Assembly (NCBI GenBank): GCA_020853215.1
Contig: JADYZH010000238.1
Coordinates: 1 to 38,566 of the forward strand
Direction: 5' to 3'
DNA from: Sulfuritalea sp.
GTDB lineage: Bacteria; Pseudomonadota; Gammaproteobacteria; Burkholderiales; Rhodocyclaceae
Length of the DNA stretch: 38,566 nucleotides
In this document: positions 24,631 through 32,457 of the stretch, piece by piece
Numbering within the stretch: position 1 is the stretch's first letter
How the letters are laid out: each line of letters opens with the position of its first letter
Program-made: the position numbers and the translations under genes
The notes under the pieces: model-generated
Seen by the model: the letters and a program-made list of their open reading frames with translations, nothing else
Databases searched by the model: none
Told to the model about the DNA's origin: nothing

Positions 24631-24665
24631 GAAAAAAGGGCAGCTTCGGCTGCCCTTGCTTTTTC
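24631..24665 (+). terminator. Rho-independent terminator of the atp operon
   Basis: GGGCAGC (24638-24644), a stable TTCG tetraloop and GCTGCCC (24649-24655) form a perfect 7-bp stem followed by TTGCTTTTT, with a matching A-run on the 5' side (24632-24637). It begins 22 nt after the atpC stop; because of the A-run it may also act on the opposite strand. Confidence 0.93.
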
Positions 24666-24760
24666 TGCCGTCCTGCGCTCCGCGCGCCGTCGGCTACTGC
24701 CAGGGAAAAGTCGGCGCCAGCGACACGGCGCCGACAGGTCGCCATGAATCGCCGGGTGAT

Positions 24761-25324
24761 TCAGAGCGCCTTGCGCACGCTGATCACGCCGCGAATCTGG
24801 CCCTCCGAATAGCCGGTGGCGCGATCGTTCGGGTAGGTCTGTTCGAGCGCCGCCTTGATCGCCGGGCTCAACCGCTCGACCGGGCCGTGGCAGGTCACGC
24901 ACAGCGGCTGTACCGGCAGCGCCTTGACGAAGCGATATTCGTTGCCGATTTTCTCCCCCTTCTCGAGTTTGGCGGGTGATTCGCCGGCTGCGGCACGCTT
25001 GTCGAAATCTTCCAGCGCGGCCTTTTCCCAGGGATCGGGGATGGCCCGTGCGTCGTTGCGGGGCTTCAGGCTGACGCGCTTGATTTTCCAGCCGGTCTGC
25101 TGTGAGATTTCCCCGGCCATTTTGGGTGCCATGTCCTTGCACACCGGGATCGCGTGTTCAGCCCCGGATTTTTTGATTTCGTCCTGCAAGGCAACGATGA
25201 GTTTCGGCGGCAGCGTGGTTGCCACCGTACGCGCCTCGTTCATCAAGGCTTCATCGCCGGTCTGGGCCAGGGTCGAGGCGAAAGGAGCGAGCAGCGCGAC
25301 GCCGACAAGCAGGGATGTGTTCAT
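24761..25324 (-). CDS. Periplasmic haem-c protein, Tll0287/DUF3365-type
   Basis: A 187-aa protein. ATG 25324 is chosen because GGGAGG lies 6 nt upstream and a signal peptide follows (MNTSLLVGVALLAPFASTLA). A single haem-c attachment motif CVTCH lies at residues 142-146, near the C-terminus. The pattern SLKPRNDARAIPDPWE around 85-100 and the closing DRATGYSEGQIRGVISV are typical of the Tll0287-like (DUF3365) fold, a PAS-like haem-binding domain found alone or in sensor proteins. It is predicted to sit in the periplasm; a redox or gas-sensing role is possible but unproven. It lies convergent with the ATP synthase operon and 100 nt downstream of ubiJ, where many betaproteobacteria have ubiB. Confidence 0.82.
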   Translation of the reverse strand: MNTSLLVGVALLAPFASTLAQTGDEALMNEARTVATTLPPKLIVALQDEIKKSGAEHAIPVCKDMAPKMAGEISQQTGWKIKRVSLKPRNDARAIPDPWEKAALEDFDKRAAAGESPAKLEKGEKIGNEYRFVKALPVQPLCVTCHGPVERLSPAIKAALEQTYPNDRATGYSEGQIRGVISVRKAL

Positions 25325-25424
25325 GGTTTTCCTCCCGGTGGGATTGGTGGTCAAGGAGGGCGATTGTGCCCACCCTCGCCCGGGCGGGCCAATAGAATTA
25401 TTTCAGGAACGAATCAGAAATGCT

Positions 25425-25997
25425 TCAGGCAAGCCGCTGCAGCCGCTTTTCCAGACGTGCGACATCGTCGCGCAAGCGGTCGACCTCGCCGGCAAAGGCC
25501 GAGATGTCGGCCTGCCGGGCGATCAGCGGCTGCTCCTCGGTGAAGTACTCGGCCAGGTTGGCGGCGAAGTTCCGTGCCGCCTGTTGCTGCCAGGCGGCGA
25601 ATTCCTTGCCGCCCTTGACGATGCGGTGCGCCGCGATATCGCCGACCAGCCGGGACACGTCTTCTTCGGCATCCCAGCGCAGGTTGCGGATGACGAATCC
25701 CAGGGATTCGGCGAACTCGGCCGAACCCTCGATGCGCGCCGCCCGCATCACGGCATCCTGGCCTTGCAGGGCCAGCAGCGGCGTCGCCACCGGCAGCGAA
25801 ATGCTGACTTCCAGTTCAGCGTCCGCAGGAGGCACGTAGAGAAGGCCGTCTGCGCCGACCAGAAAAGCCGCCTCGAAAGGCGGCATTTTGATCTGCGCGG
25901 CGTGCCCGGCAAAGGGGGCGAGCTTTTCGCGCGCCCAGCCCGCTTGTCCAAGCAGATGGTTTACGGCTGCTTGTATCGGCGCTGGCAAGCCTTGCAT
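25425..25997 (-). CDS. ubiJ: Ubiquinone biosynthesis accessory factor UbiJ (SCP2 domain)
   Basis: A 190-aa soluble protein with an SCP2-type lipid-binding fold in residues about 25-120 (VATPLLALQGQDAVMRAARIEGSAEFA is a conserved region) and a C-terminal coiled coil (EVDRLRDDVARLEKRLQRL). UbiJ binds ubiquinone precursors and helps hold the Ubi enzyme complex. The call rests on this domain pair plus the position next to ubiE. It starts 18 nt after the stop of the Tim44-like gene, probably in one operon. Confidence 0.85.
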   Translation of the reverse strand: MQGLPAPIQAAVNHLLGQAGWAREKLAPFAGHAAQIKMPPFEAAFLVGADGLLYVPPADAELEVSISLPVATPLLALQGQDAVMRAARIEGSAEFAESLGFVIRNLRWDAEEDVSRLVGDIAAHRIVKGGKEFAAWQQQAARNFAANLAEYFTEEQPLIARQADISAFAGEVDRLRDDVARLEKRLQRLA

Positions 25998-26015
25998 CGA
26001 GAGTGAGCGCCTGCG

Positions 26016-26891
26016 TCAGGCTTGCTGGATGCCGGCCACGTTCCAGCCGCGGCTGCCGTCGACCGGCTTGACCAGATGCCAGGTTTCGGCGAAGGCTTCG
26101 GGGGTGCCGCCTTCTTCACGCAACAGGCCGGAGAAATGTACGCTGGCGATGTGTCGGTTGCCTTCGGCGACGACTTCCAGAAGTTCGGCGTTCAGCTGCG
26201 TGACATCGGTTTCTTGGGGCTTGCCGCCGCGCTCCTGATATTGAACCCGGATCTCGGCAAACAGTTCGGGGGCGGTGAATTCGCGGATGTCGTCCATGTC
26301 GCCGCGGTCGTTGGCGGCCTGCAGGCGGACAAAGTTCAGCTTGGCCTGGCGCAGGAAGCCTTCTACGTCAAAGCCGGCAGGGATGTTGCGCAACACCGCC
26401 GTGGCGCCAGCACCAGCACCGTGCGTCCCTCCGGGAACTTCTGAGGCTTCGAATTGAGCAGGGGCGAAACTTTGCCCCGAGCCATTGCCCGCGCCGGAAG
26501 CCGAATACTGCATGCCCGCTTCGGGCGAACGCTTCCTCATCAGGAGGCGGATGACGAACACAGCCGCCATCACCAGCAGCAGTATCATGACGAAGCCGGC
26601 CATCTCCTCGCCCAGACCCAGGTGCGAGAGCAGGGCGGCAATGCCGAGACCTGCAGCGAGTCCGGCCAAAGGTCCGAGGAAGCGGCTCATGCCCGCGGGC
26701 TTGGCGCCTGCGGCAGCGGCGGCCGGAGCGGTCGCCGGTTTGCCGGCTGCTGCCGGTGCCGTGGGCGCCGGCGTCGCCTGGCGCTGCATGCCGAAGGACT
26801 TGCCGCCGCCGAGGCGCTTGGCTTCGGCGTCGGGAACCATCAAACCCAGACCCATCACGGTCGCAAAAACGGCAATCAATAAACGCTTCAT
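26016..26891 (-). CDS. Tim44-like domain membrane protein
   Basis: A 291-aa protein with a signal or anchor segment (MKRLLIAVFATVMGLGLMV), a Pro/Ala-rich stretch (about residues 38-70), two hydrophobic segments (about 72-115, LAGLAAGLGIAALLSHLG and FVMILLLVMAAVFVIRLLM) and a C-terminal Tim44/MBA1-like domain (about 160-290; EGFLRQAKLNFVRLQAANDRGDMDDIREF). The bacterial role of this domain is not settled. Its regular place between ubiE and ubiJ in betaproteobacteria suggests a membrane role linked to quinone synthesis or its complex. AAGGAGGAAAG precedes ATG 26891. Confidence 0.85.
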   Translation of the reverse strand: MKRLLIAVFATVMGLGLMVPDAEAKRLGGGKSFGMQRQATPAPTAPAAAGKPATAPAAAAAGAKPAGMSRFLGPLAGLAAGLGIAALLSHLGLGEEMAGFVMILLLVMAAVFVIRLLMRKRSPEAGMQYSASGAGNGSGQSFAPAQFEASEVPGGTHGAGAGATAVLRNIPAGFDVEGFLRQAKLNFVRLQAANDRGDMDDIREFTAPELFAEIRVQYQERGGKPQETDVTQLNAELLEVVAEGNRHIASVHFSGLLREEGGTPEAFAETWHLVKPVDGSRGWNVAGIQQA

Positions 26892-26904
26892 GTTTCTTTC
26901 CTCC

Positions 26905-27648
26905 TTAGAGCTTGTATCCGCGATGCAGTGCGACGACGCCGGCCGTCATGTTGAATACTTCGACACGTTCCAGCCCGGCGTGTTCCATCAGGGCCTTGAG
27001 CGCGGCCTGGTCCGGATGCATGCGGATCGATTCGGCGAGATAACGGTAGGAATCGGCGTCCCCGGCAATTTTTTGGCCCAGCCAGGGCAGCAGCTTGAAC
27101 GAATACAGGTCGTAGGTCTTTTCCAGCGGCTTCCACACCCTGGAAAACTCCAGCACCAGCAGCCGGCCGCCGGGACGCAGGACGCGGCACATCTCGGCCA
27201 GCGCCCGGTCCTTGTGCGTCATGTTGCGCAGGCCGAAGGCCACCGTGACGATGTCGAAGTGGTTATCCGGAAACGGCAGCTTTTCCGCGTCGCACTGCGC
27301 CACCGGCGCCAGCACGCCTTCGTCGAGCAGGCGGTCGCGACCGACGCCGAGCATGGCATTGTTGATGTCGGTCAGCCAGACCTGGCCACCGGTTTTTTCA
27401 AACGGGCCGACCCGCCTGGCAAAGGCCGACGACAGGTCGGCGGTGCCGCCGGCGACGTCGAGCACGCGTTCGCCGGGGCGGGGCGCGGCGAGGTCGATGG
27501 CGAATTTCTTCCACAGGCGATGCAGGCCCATGGACATGAGATCGTTCATCACGTCGTATTTCTGCGCGACCGACGAGAAGACGCTCGCTACGCGCTGCGC
27601 CTTTTCCTTTTCGTCGACGGTCTCGAAACCGAAATGGGTTTGAGTCAT
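26905..27648 (-). CDS. ubiE: Ubiquinone/menaquinone C-methyltransferase UbiE
   Basis: A 247-aa SAM-dependent methyltransferase acting on the quinone ring. It begins [20 protein letters not shown], has the SAM loop [16 protein letters not shown] near residue 65 and the UbiE signature block [20 protein letters not shown] followed by [13 protein letters not shown]. The in-frame extension upstream of 27648 lies in the DUF971 gene and is not used. It follows that gene by 16 nt, and the Tim44-like gene starts 13 nt after it. Confidence 0.97.
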   Translation of the reverse strand: MTQTHFGFETVDEKEKAQRVASVFSSVAQKYDVMNDLMSMGLHRLWKKFAIDLAAPRPGERVLDVAGGTADLSSAFARRVGPFEKTGGQVWLTDINNAMLGVGRDRLLDEGVLAPVAQCDAEKLPFPDNHFDIVTVAFGLRNMTHKDRALAEMCRVLRPGGRLLVLEFSRVWKPLEKTYDLYSFKLLPWLGQKIAGDADSYRYLAESIRMHPDQAALKALMEHAGLERVEVFNMTAGVVALHRGYKL

Positions 27649-27664
27649 TGCCGGAAGCGGGCTC

Positions 27665-28084
27665 TCAATGGCTGCCGCAACCGCCCGACCTGGGCGGCAG
27701 CGTGGTCGAATCGATGTCGCGGCTGGCACCGGCTTTTTCAAGTCGCGCCAGGTATTCCGCCCACAGCGATTCATGATTGACGGCAAGGTGATGGAGCCAG
27801 TCCCACGAATAGATGCCCGTGTCGTGGCCGTCGGAAAACGTCGGCTTCACGGCATAGTTGCCAACCGGCTCGAGGGCGACAACCTCGACATTGCGCTTGC
27901 CGGTCTGCAGGGTCTCCTGTCCCGGTCCGTGGCCGCGCACTTCGGCGGAAGGGCTGCAGACCCGCAGGAACTCGGCGGGCAACTGGTAGCGGTTGCCATC
28001 CTCGAAAGCCAGTTCCAGGGTTCGCGATTTCTGGTGCAGGGTGATCTCAGTGGGGATCGGGGTTTTGCTGTCGAGACCGGCCAT
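27665..28084 (-). CDS. DUF971 (gamma-butyrobetaine hydroxylase N-terminal-like) protein
   Basis: A 139-aa protein starting at ATG 28084, with AAGGA 9 nt upstream. It carries the DUF971 fold, with [37 protein letters not shown] and [24 protein letters not shown], the last being the family hallmark. The tail [10 protein letters not shown] contains Cys and His that may bind metal. The domain occurs alone or fused to Fe-S assembly ATPases; its role here is unknown. It is the first gene of the ubiE-Tim44-ubiJ run and is divergent from phoB. Confidence 0.88.
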   Translation of the reverse strand: MAGLDSKTPIPTEITLHQKSRTLELAFEDGNRYQLPAEFLRVCSPSAEVRGHGPGQETLQTGKRNVEVVALEPVGNYAVKPTFSDGHDTGIYSWDWLHHLAVNHESLWAEYLARLEKAGASRDIDSTTLPPRSGGCGSH

Positions 28085-28151
28085 GGTGATAATTCCTTGA
28101 TTGGGGCCGCTATCATAGCGCACCCGTCGGCAAGCTTCGCGGCGGCGAGCG

Positions 28152-28185
28152 ATGTCACGGAACCGTCATCAAGCTGCAATAGACT
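28152..28185 (+). promoter_or_regulatory. Pho box and -10 element upstream of phoB
   Basis: Three 7-bp direct repeats with an exact 11-bp period are seen: ATGTCAC (28152-28158), CCGTCAT (28163-28169) and CTGCAAT (28174-28180), matching CTGTCAT at 5, 6 and 5 of 7 positions. A weak TAGACT -10 (28180-28185) lies 10 bp beyond the second repeat, as in PhoB-activated promoters. phoB starts at 28214. This points to autoregulation of phoB under phosphate shortage. Confidence 0.7.
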
Positions 28186-28213
28186 GGCGGTTGTCCACTT
28201 TCCAAGCAAGCCC

Positions 28214-28900
28214 ATGTCCGCAACGATACTGGTGGTTGAAGACGAGCCGGCGATCCAGGCGCTGATCGAAGTCAACCTGCGCCGTGCCGGCCACAATGTC
28301 CTGCTGGCGGCGGATGCCGAAACGGCGCGGCAACTGGTGCGGGACGCGTTACCCGATCTGGTCTTGCTCGACTGGATGCTGCCGGGCATGAGCGGCATCG
28401 ATTTCGCCCGTTTGCTGCGCGGCGACGCACGCACCCGGCGCCTGCCGATCATCATGCTCACTGCCCGTGCCGGCGAGCGCGACAAGATTGATGGCCTCGA
28501 GCTTGGCGCCGACGATTACGTCACCAAGCCCTTCAGTCCGCGCGAACTGGTGGCGCGGATCAAGGCCGTGCTGCGGCGGCACGCGCCGCAAGCGACCGAG
28601 GACGCGGTCGAACTCGGCGGTTTGCGCCTGGATCCGGCGACCCACCGCGTTACCGCCGGCGGCGAGGAAATTGGCCTCGGCCCGACCGAGTTCCGCCTCC
28701 TGCACTTCCTGATGACCCACCCCGAGCGTGTCCATGCGCGTTCGCAGTTGCTCGATCAGGTCTGGGGCGATCATGTGTTCGTCGAGGAGCGCACGGTGGA
28801 TGTGCATATCCGCCGCCTGCGAGCGGCGCTCGAAGCGAGCGGGAATGATGCGCTGATCCAGACCGTGCGTGGCAGCGGCTACCGGATTTCATCATCTTGA
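28214..28900 (+). CDS. phoB: Phosphate regulon response regulator PhoB
   Basis: A 228-aa OmpR/PhoB-family regulator. The receiver domain has the acidic pair in VVEDEPAI, the phospho-acceptor D53 in LLDWMLPGMSG and the conserved lysine in YVTKPFSPRELVARI. The winged-helix DNA-binding domain covers about residues 130-226 (GPTEFRLLHFLMTHPERVHARSQLL, EERTVDVHIRRLRAAL). DWMLPG is typical of PhoB itself, and the adjacent PAS-containing kinase and the Pho box support that assignment. Its stop overlaps the phoR TTG start. Confidence 0.92.
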   Translation: MSATILVVEDEPAIQALIEVNLRRAGHNVLLAADAETARQLVRDALPDLVLLDWMLPGMSGIDFARLLRGDARTRRLPIIMLTARAGERDKIDGLELGADDYVTKPFSPRELVARIKAVLRRHAPQATEDAVELGGLRLDPATHRVTAGGEEIGLGPTEFRLLHFLMTHPERVHARSQLLDQVWGDHVFVEERTVDVHIRRLRAALEASGNDALIQTVRGSGYRISSS

Positions 28901-30198
28901 GGGCGGTGGCGGCCGAGCTGCTTCTGGCTGTTCTATCGGCCATGCTGGCGTCTCTGGCGGGCTGGTTCGCGGCGGGTGAGCGCGGTGCGGCAATGTTGCT
29001 GGTGCTTGCCATTGCCGGCTTTTTGCTGCGCCAGTTGTGGATGGTGCTGCGGCTCCTGCACTGGGCCGCTTGCCCGCTGGGTACGCCGACGCCGAGCGCC
29101 AGCGGTGCCTGGGGCGCTGTTTTCGAGGCCCTGTACCGGCGCGCGCGGCTGTCCAGCGCCGAGCGCGAACAGGCCACCAGCGAGCTGGCACGTTTTCGCC
29201 GTGCGGCCGAAGCCCTGCCGGATGGCGTGCTCATCCTCGACGGCCACCGCGCCATCGAGTGGATGAACCTGCACGCCGAGGCCTGCCTGGGTCTCAAGGC
29301 GTCGGACCTGGGCAGCCGCATCACCCATTTGCTGCGCGAGCCGCAGTTCCTGGACTATCTCGACAGCGCGGACCATCGCGGTGTCCCGCTGGATCTGCAC
29401 ACGCAACGGAACCCCGGGCGCACGCTGCAGATTCAGGCGGCACCCTTTGCCGCGGGGCGCACCCTGCTACTGGTGCGCGACGTGACACAGCTGCAGAAGC
29501 TCGCCACCATGCGCCGCGATTTTGTCGCCAACGTATCGCATGAACTGAAAACCCCGCTGACGGTGACCCTGGGATTTGTCGAAACGGCCCTCGATGTGTT
29601 GCATGAAACACCGCCAGCGGAAATCGCGGAGTACCTGCAACCCGCCGCCGAACAGGCGCGGCGCATGCAGCAATTGATAGATGACCTGCTGACGCTGTCC
29701 GCGCTGGAAACGGATTCGCCGCCACCGCTGGAAGACCCGGTCGAGATGCCTGCACTGCTGGATGATATCCGCCGCGAAGTCGAGGCACTTTCTGCCGGCA
29801 GGCATCGCATCGTCCTCGAAAACCACGGGCCGCGGGGATTGCTGGGCAGTGCCCGGGAACTGCGTTCGGCCTTTGCCAACCTGGCGGGAAACGCCGTGCG
29901 CTATTCGCCGCAGGGTGGAGAGATACTGCTTTCCTGGCGCGGCGAAGCCGGAGGTGGCGCACGGTTTTTCGTCACCGATCACGGCCTCGGCATCGCCCGT
30001 GAACACCTGCCGCGCCTCACCGAGCGCTTTTACCGGGTGGATCGCGGTCGCTCACGGGACGCCGGCGGCACCGGACTCGGCCTCGCCATCGTCAAGCACG
30101 TGCTGGAGCGGCATCAGGCAGTGCTGCAAATCGAAAGCGAGCCGGGCCGGGGCTCAACCTTCAGCGTGGTCTTCCCGGCGCACCGGATTCAATCGTAA
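28897..30198 (+). CDS. phoR: Phosphate regulon sensor histidine kinase PhoR
   Basis: A 433-aa membrane kinase. Two N-terminal hydrophobic segments lie within residues 5-55 with almost no periplasmic part, as in PhoR, which senses through the Pst system rather than directly. A PAS domain follows (about 95-200, ALPDGVLILDGHRAIEWMN). The H box is FVANVSHELKTPLTV near residue 215. The ATP-binding region has ANLAGNAVRYSPQGG, DHGLGIAREHLPRLTERFYRVD and GGTGLGLAIVKHV. The start is either TTG 28897, overlapping the phoB stop, or GTG 28906; neither has a strong ribosome site, so the exact start is unsure. Its 3' end overlaps the convergent gene at 30189 by 10 bp. Confidence 0.92.
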   Translation: MRAVAAELLLAVLSAMLASLAGWFAAGERGAAMLLVLAIAGFLLRQLWMVLRLLHWAACPLGTPTPSASGAWGAVFEALYRRARLSSAEREQATSELARFRRAAEALPDGVLILDGHRAIEWMNLHAEACLGLKASDLGSRITHLLREPQFLDYLDSADHRGVPLDLHTQRNPGRTLQIQAAPFAAGRTLLLVRDVTQLQKLATMRRDFVANVSHELKTPLTVTLGFVETALDVLHETPPAEIAEYLQPAAEQARRMQQLIDDLLTLSALETDSPPPLEDPVEMPALLDDIRREVEALSAGRHRIVLENHGPRGLLGSARELRSAFANLAGNAVRYSPQGGEILLSWRGEAGGGARFFVTDHGLGIAREHLPRLTERFYRVDRGRSRDAGGTGLGLAIVKHVLERHQAVLQIESEPGRGSTFSVVFPAHRIQS

Positions 30199-31853
30199 TA
30201 GTTGCAGCGCTCGAACTCGACGCCGCGATCGAGCACCCGGAACAGCTTCAGCTGCAGTGGCTTCTGCTCCGTCATGACCTCGATGCTGCGCTCAAGGCGG
30301 TAGGTGCCGGCGGGAACGATGACGCTGGCCGGTTCGTTGATTGCGGCTATTTCCGGCAACAGGAAACCCTGGCGCCAGGGGTGGTCGGTAGCGCCCTGCT
30401 CCAGGACCCTTACCGCGACGGGGCGCGCTTCGCCCGCAAACATCTGTATGCCCGCGGCGAGTTCGCTTTCTCCCTCGCGCAGCGCCCAGCGCAGGCTGCC
30501 GAGGTTGAAGCGCTGGCTGTCCGCGGTCTGGACTGCCACCAACATCCCGGCGCCTATCCGCGCACCCTCCTTGAGCGGCCGCGTGATGCGCATGCCACCG
30601 GCTGATTCATCGACCAGGCACCATTTTTCGATATGTGAGTCGTTTCCGTCACCCTTGGCCCGGGTGTCCTTGTTACGCTCGCCGAACGTCTCGAATTCTT
30701 CCCGTTCGCGGCGAAGAGCCGCATCGCTGCGCGTCGGCGCGCGGAAAACCTCGCGTCCGGACAGCTGGAAGTGCACCATTTCGAAACCGGCGATGAAATT
30801 GCAGTCCGCAGTTGCGGTGTGCCTCTCGTGGCGACGCGATACGCCCCCCCGGCACCAGCGTTGCAGGACGCGTTGCAGCAACTGCGTTGCCGCCGGTTGC
30901 GTCACATCATCGCCGAGCTGCAGTTCGGCCGGTTCGCGGCCCTGTGCCAGCAAGGTGATGCGGGCAATCAGGCTTTTCCGGAGTTCGGTAGTTTCCAGCC
31001 AGCGGCTGCCGCTTGACGGCTGCGGCATATAAGCGACCGGTTGATCGGATTCGATGTCGACCCACAGCGGCACGGCGCGGTTGCGGATATCGTCGGGCGG
31101 CGCTTTCAGCAGGACGATTTTCGGGCCCCAGCGCTTGGCCCAGCGCACCACCCAGCCCAGGTGGCGAGCGGAAAGCTCATAGACGTTGGCCGCGCTGATC
31201 AGGTGGCATTCGACGTAGGTTGCCAGCGCACTGGAATTTGCCTGCCCGTGGCGCAGGTGGTCGGACACGGCACGCGTGGCAACACCGAGAATCTCCGCGG
31301 CGTAGAAGATCTCGTGCAGCTTTTTCCAGTACGGGGCATCGGGCAATTGCTCGCCGCGGCATAGATCGACCTGCCAGTCAGCGAATACCGACAGTGCGCG
31401 CTGGGTCAGCTTGGCGGCCATGCCGGCCAACTCGGGATGGCTTGCGATCTGGGCTTGTTGCGCCGCCAGAGCCGGCGCCGAGAAAACGCCGGTGTTGCCG
31501 CCGCACAAGCCGTCGAAGCATCGCAGATAACCAAGCGCCAGGGCGTGCCAGACGCTCAGCGTGCTGTCCATGGCGGCTTGTTCGTGGGGTGCGAAAGGCA
31601 AGGGTTTGCCGGCAAATTTCCTGCTGGCATCCTCCTGAACCTGGCAAACCGAATGGCGCAGGGTCTCGAGGATGGTGAAGCGATCGGTCGGTGGCAGGGT
31701 GAACCGGTGCAGCAAATGCAGCTGTTGCAGGAGCATGGCTTGCGCCTGCACGGCATTGGCCATGGGTACTTTCGCCAACCATTCCTGGCAACTTTCAGCG
31801 GTTACAAACGCCGGACTCTTTTCCGTTCCGGTGGGAGGCAGTTCGAAGTTCAT
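30189..31853 (-). CDS. 554-aa protein with scattered PilZ-type motifs (possible c-di-GMP binding)
   Basis: I do not recognise the whole protein. It is soluble, with no signal peptide or membrane span. Residues 1-335 are largely helical with no motif I can name. Residues 340-344 (RRHER) match the PilZ RxxxR motif, and D415-x-S417-x-x-G420 (VDESAGGMRI) matches the PilZ [DN]xSxxG motif, followed by a strand-rich segment to about 485, as in a PilZ barrel. The two motifs are about 70 residues apart, far more than the usual 20-30, and the intervening stretch is charged and low in complexity (RREREEFETFGERNKDTRAK). A PilZ domain with an insertion is the best reading. It overlaps the upstream HIT gene by ATGA and the convergent phoR gene by 10 bp. 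Confidence 0.65.
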   Translation of the reverse strand: MNFELPPTGTEKSPAFVTAESCQEWLAKVPMANAVQAQAMLLQQLHLLHRFTLPPTDRFTILETLRHSVCQVQEDASRKFAGKPLPFAPHEQAAMDSTLSVWHALALGYLRCFDGLCGGNTGVFSAPALAAQQAQIASHPELAGMAAKLTQRALSVFADWQVDLCRGEQLPDAPYWKKLHEIFYAAEILGVATRAVSDHLRHGQANSSALATYVECHLISAANVYELSARHLGWVVRWAKRWGPKIVLLKAPPDDIRNRAVPLWVDIESDQPVAYMPQPSSGSRWLETTELRKSLIARITLLAQGREPAELQLGDDVTQPAATQLLQRVLQRWCRGGVSRRHERHTATADCNFIAGFEMVHFQLSGREVFRAPTRSDAALRREREEFETFGERNKDTRAKGDGNDSHIEKWCLVDESAGGMRITRPLKEGARIGAGMLVAVQTADSQRFNLGSLRWALREGESELAAGIQMFAGEARPVAVRVLEQGATDHPWRQGFLLPEIAAINEPASVIVPAGTYRLERSIEVMTEQKPLQLKLFRVLDRGVEFERCNYYD

Positions 31854-32281
31854 GACGTATGATTCGTGGTCGAGAGTTCGGTTTCGAGGGCGCAGCGCAG
31901 CACGGCATGTCCGGGAGCCGGGCGCAAGCCGGCGCTGCGTTGCGCGGTCGCCCAGATCGGCGCGGGGAAGTGACTGTCATCACGCCAGCGGGGGATGACG
32001 TGCCAGTGCAGGTGCGGCACGACATTGCCCAGGCTGGCGAGGTTGATCTTGTCCGGCAGCATGATCCGGCGCAGCGCACGCTCGGTGGCGAACACGACAT
32101 CCATGAAATGGCGGGCGTCGGCGAGCGCGAGCTCGCTCATTTCGGCGACATGCGGGTTCCAGATCACGCGGCAGAAGCCCGGAAACGGTTCGGCGGCCGA
32201 ATCGACGACGCGCACCACGCGGCATGAAGCATCTTCCCAGAGCAGATCGCCGCCGGGAGCGGTGCACAATTCGCAATCCAT
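31850..32281 (-). CDS. HIT-family (histidine triad) hydrolase
   Basis: A 143-aa nucleotide-binding protein of the histidine triad superfamily. The triad reads HLHWH near residues 90-94 in VVPHLHWHVIPRW, followed by a Trp/Arg-rich tail. The segment GFCRVIWNPHVAEMSEL and KINLASLGN complete the pattern of the diadenosine-polyphosphate hydrolase-like branch of proteobacteria. I prefer ATG 32281 (GGTGG 8 nt upstream, homologous N-terminus xCELC); GTG 32293 is an alternative that adds four residues. An N-terminal Cys-x-x-Cys (CELC) may bind zinc. Its stop overlaps the start of the PilZ-motif gene, so the two are translationally coupled. Confidence 0.9.
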   Translation of the reverse strand: MDCELCTAPGGDLLWEDASCRVVRVVDSAAEPFPGFCRVIWNPHVAEMSELALADARHFMDVVFATERALRRIMLPDKINLASLGNVVPHLHWHVIPRWRDDSHFPAPIWATAQRSAGLRPAPGHAVLRCALETELSTTNHTS

Positions 32282-32315
32282 GTCATTCGCCACCCGCGAA
32301 GCATAGCGCCAATCG

Positions 32316-32356
32316 GCCGCCCTGTGCGCGTCGGCGTGAGCCGGAATCAGGGCGGC
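32316..32356 (-). other. Nested hairpin upstream of the HIT gene
   Basis: GCCGCCCTG (32316-32324) pairs perfectly with CAGGGCGGC (32348-32356), and within its loop CGGC pairs with GCCG over GTGA. It lies in the 176-nt gap between the oxidase stop (32458) and the HIT start, with no U-tract. A 6-bp hairpin CCCCGC/GCGGGG lies at about 32428-32442. Possible roles are mRNA processing or attenuation between the two genes. Confidence 0.4.
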
Positions 32357-32457
32357 GAGACCAGGTCACCGGGTGTAAGCGTTGCCAGAGCCGCGTGTTC
32401 TGCAACTTCTGCTCGTCGGACACGCATCCCCGCTGCGCGGGGCCCCTGGTGCGCCGC

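Noticed and set aside
32372-32450. Cysteine-rich reading on the plus strand resembling a zinc finger (CKRCQSRVFCNFC)
   Set aside because: No start codon or ribosome site lies upstream in that frame, and the frame continues as an antisense shadow of the oxidase gene; chance is more likely.
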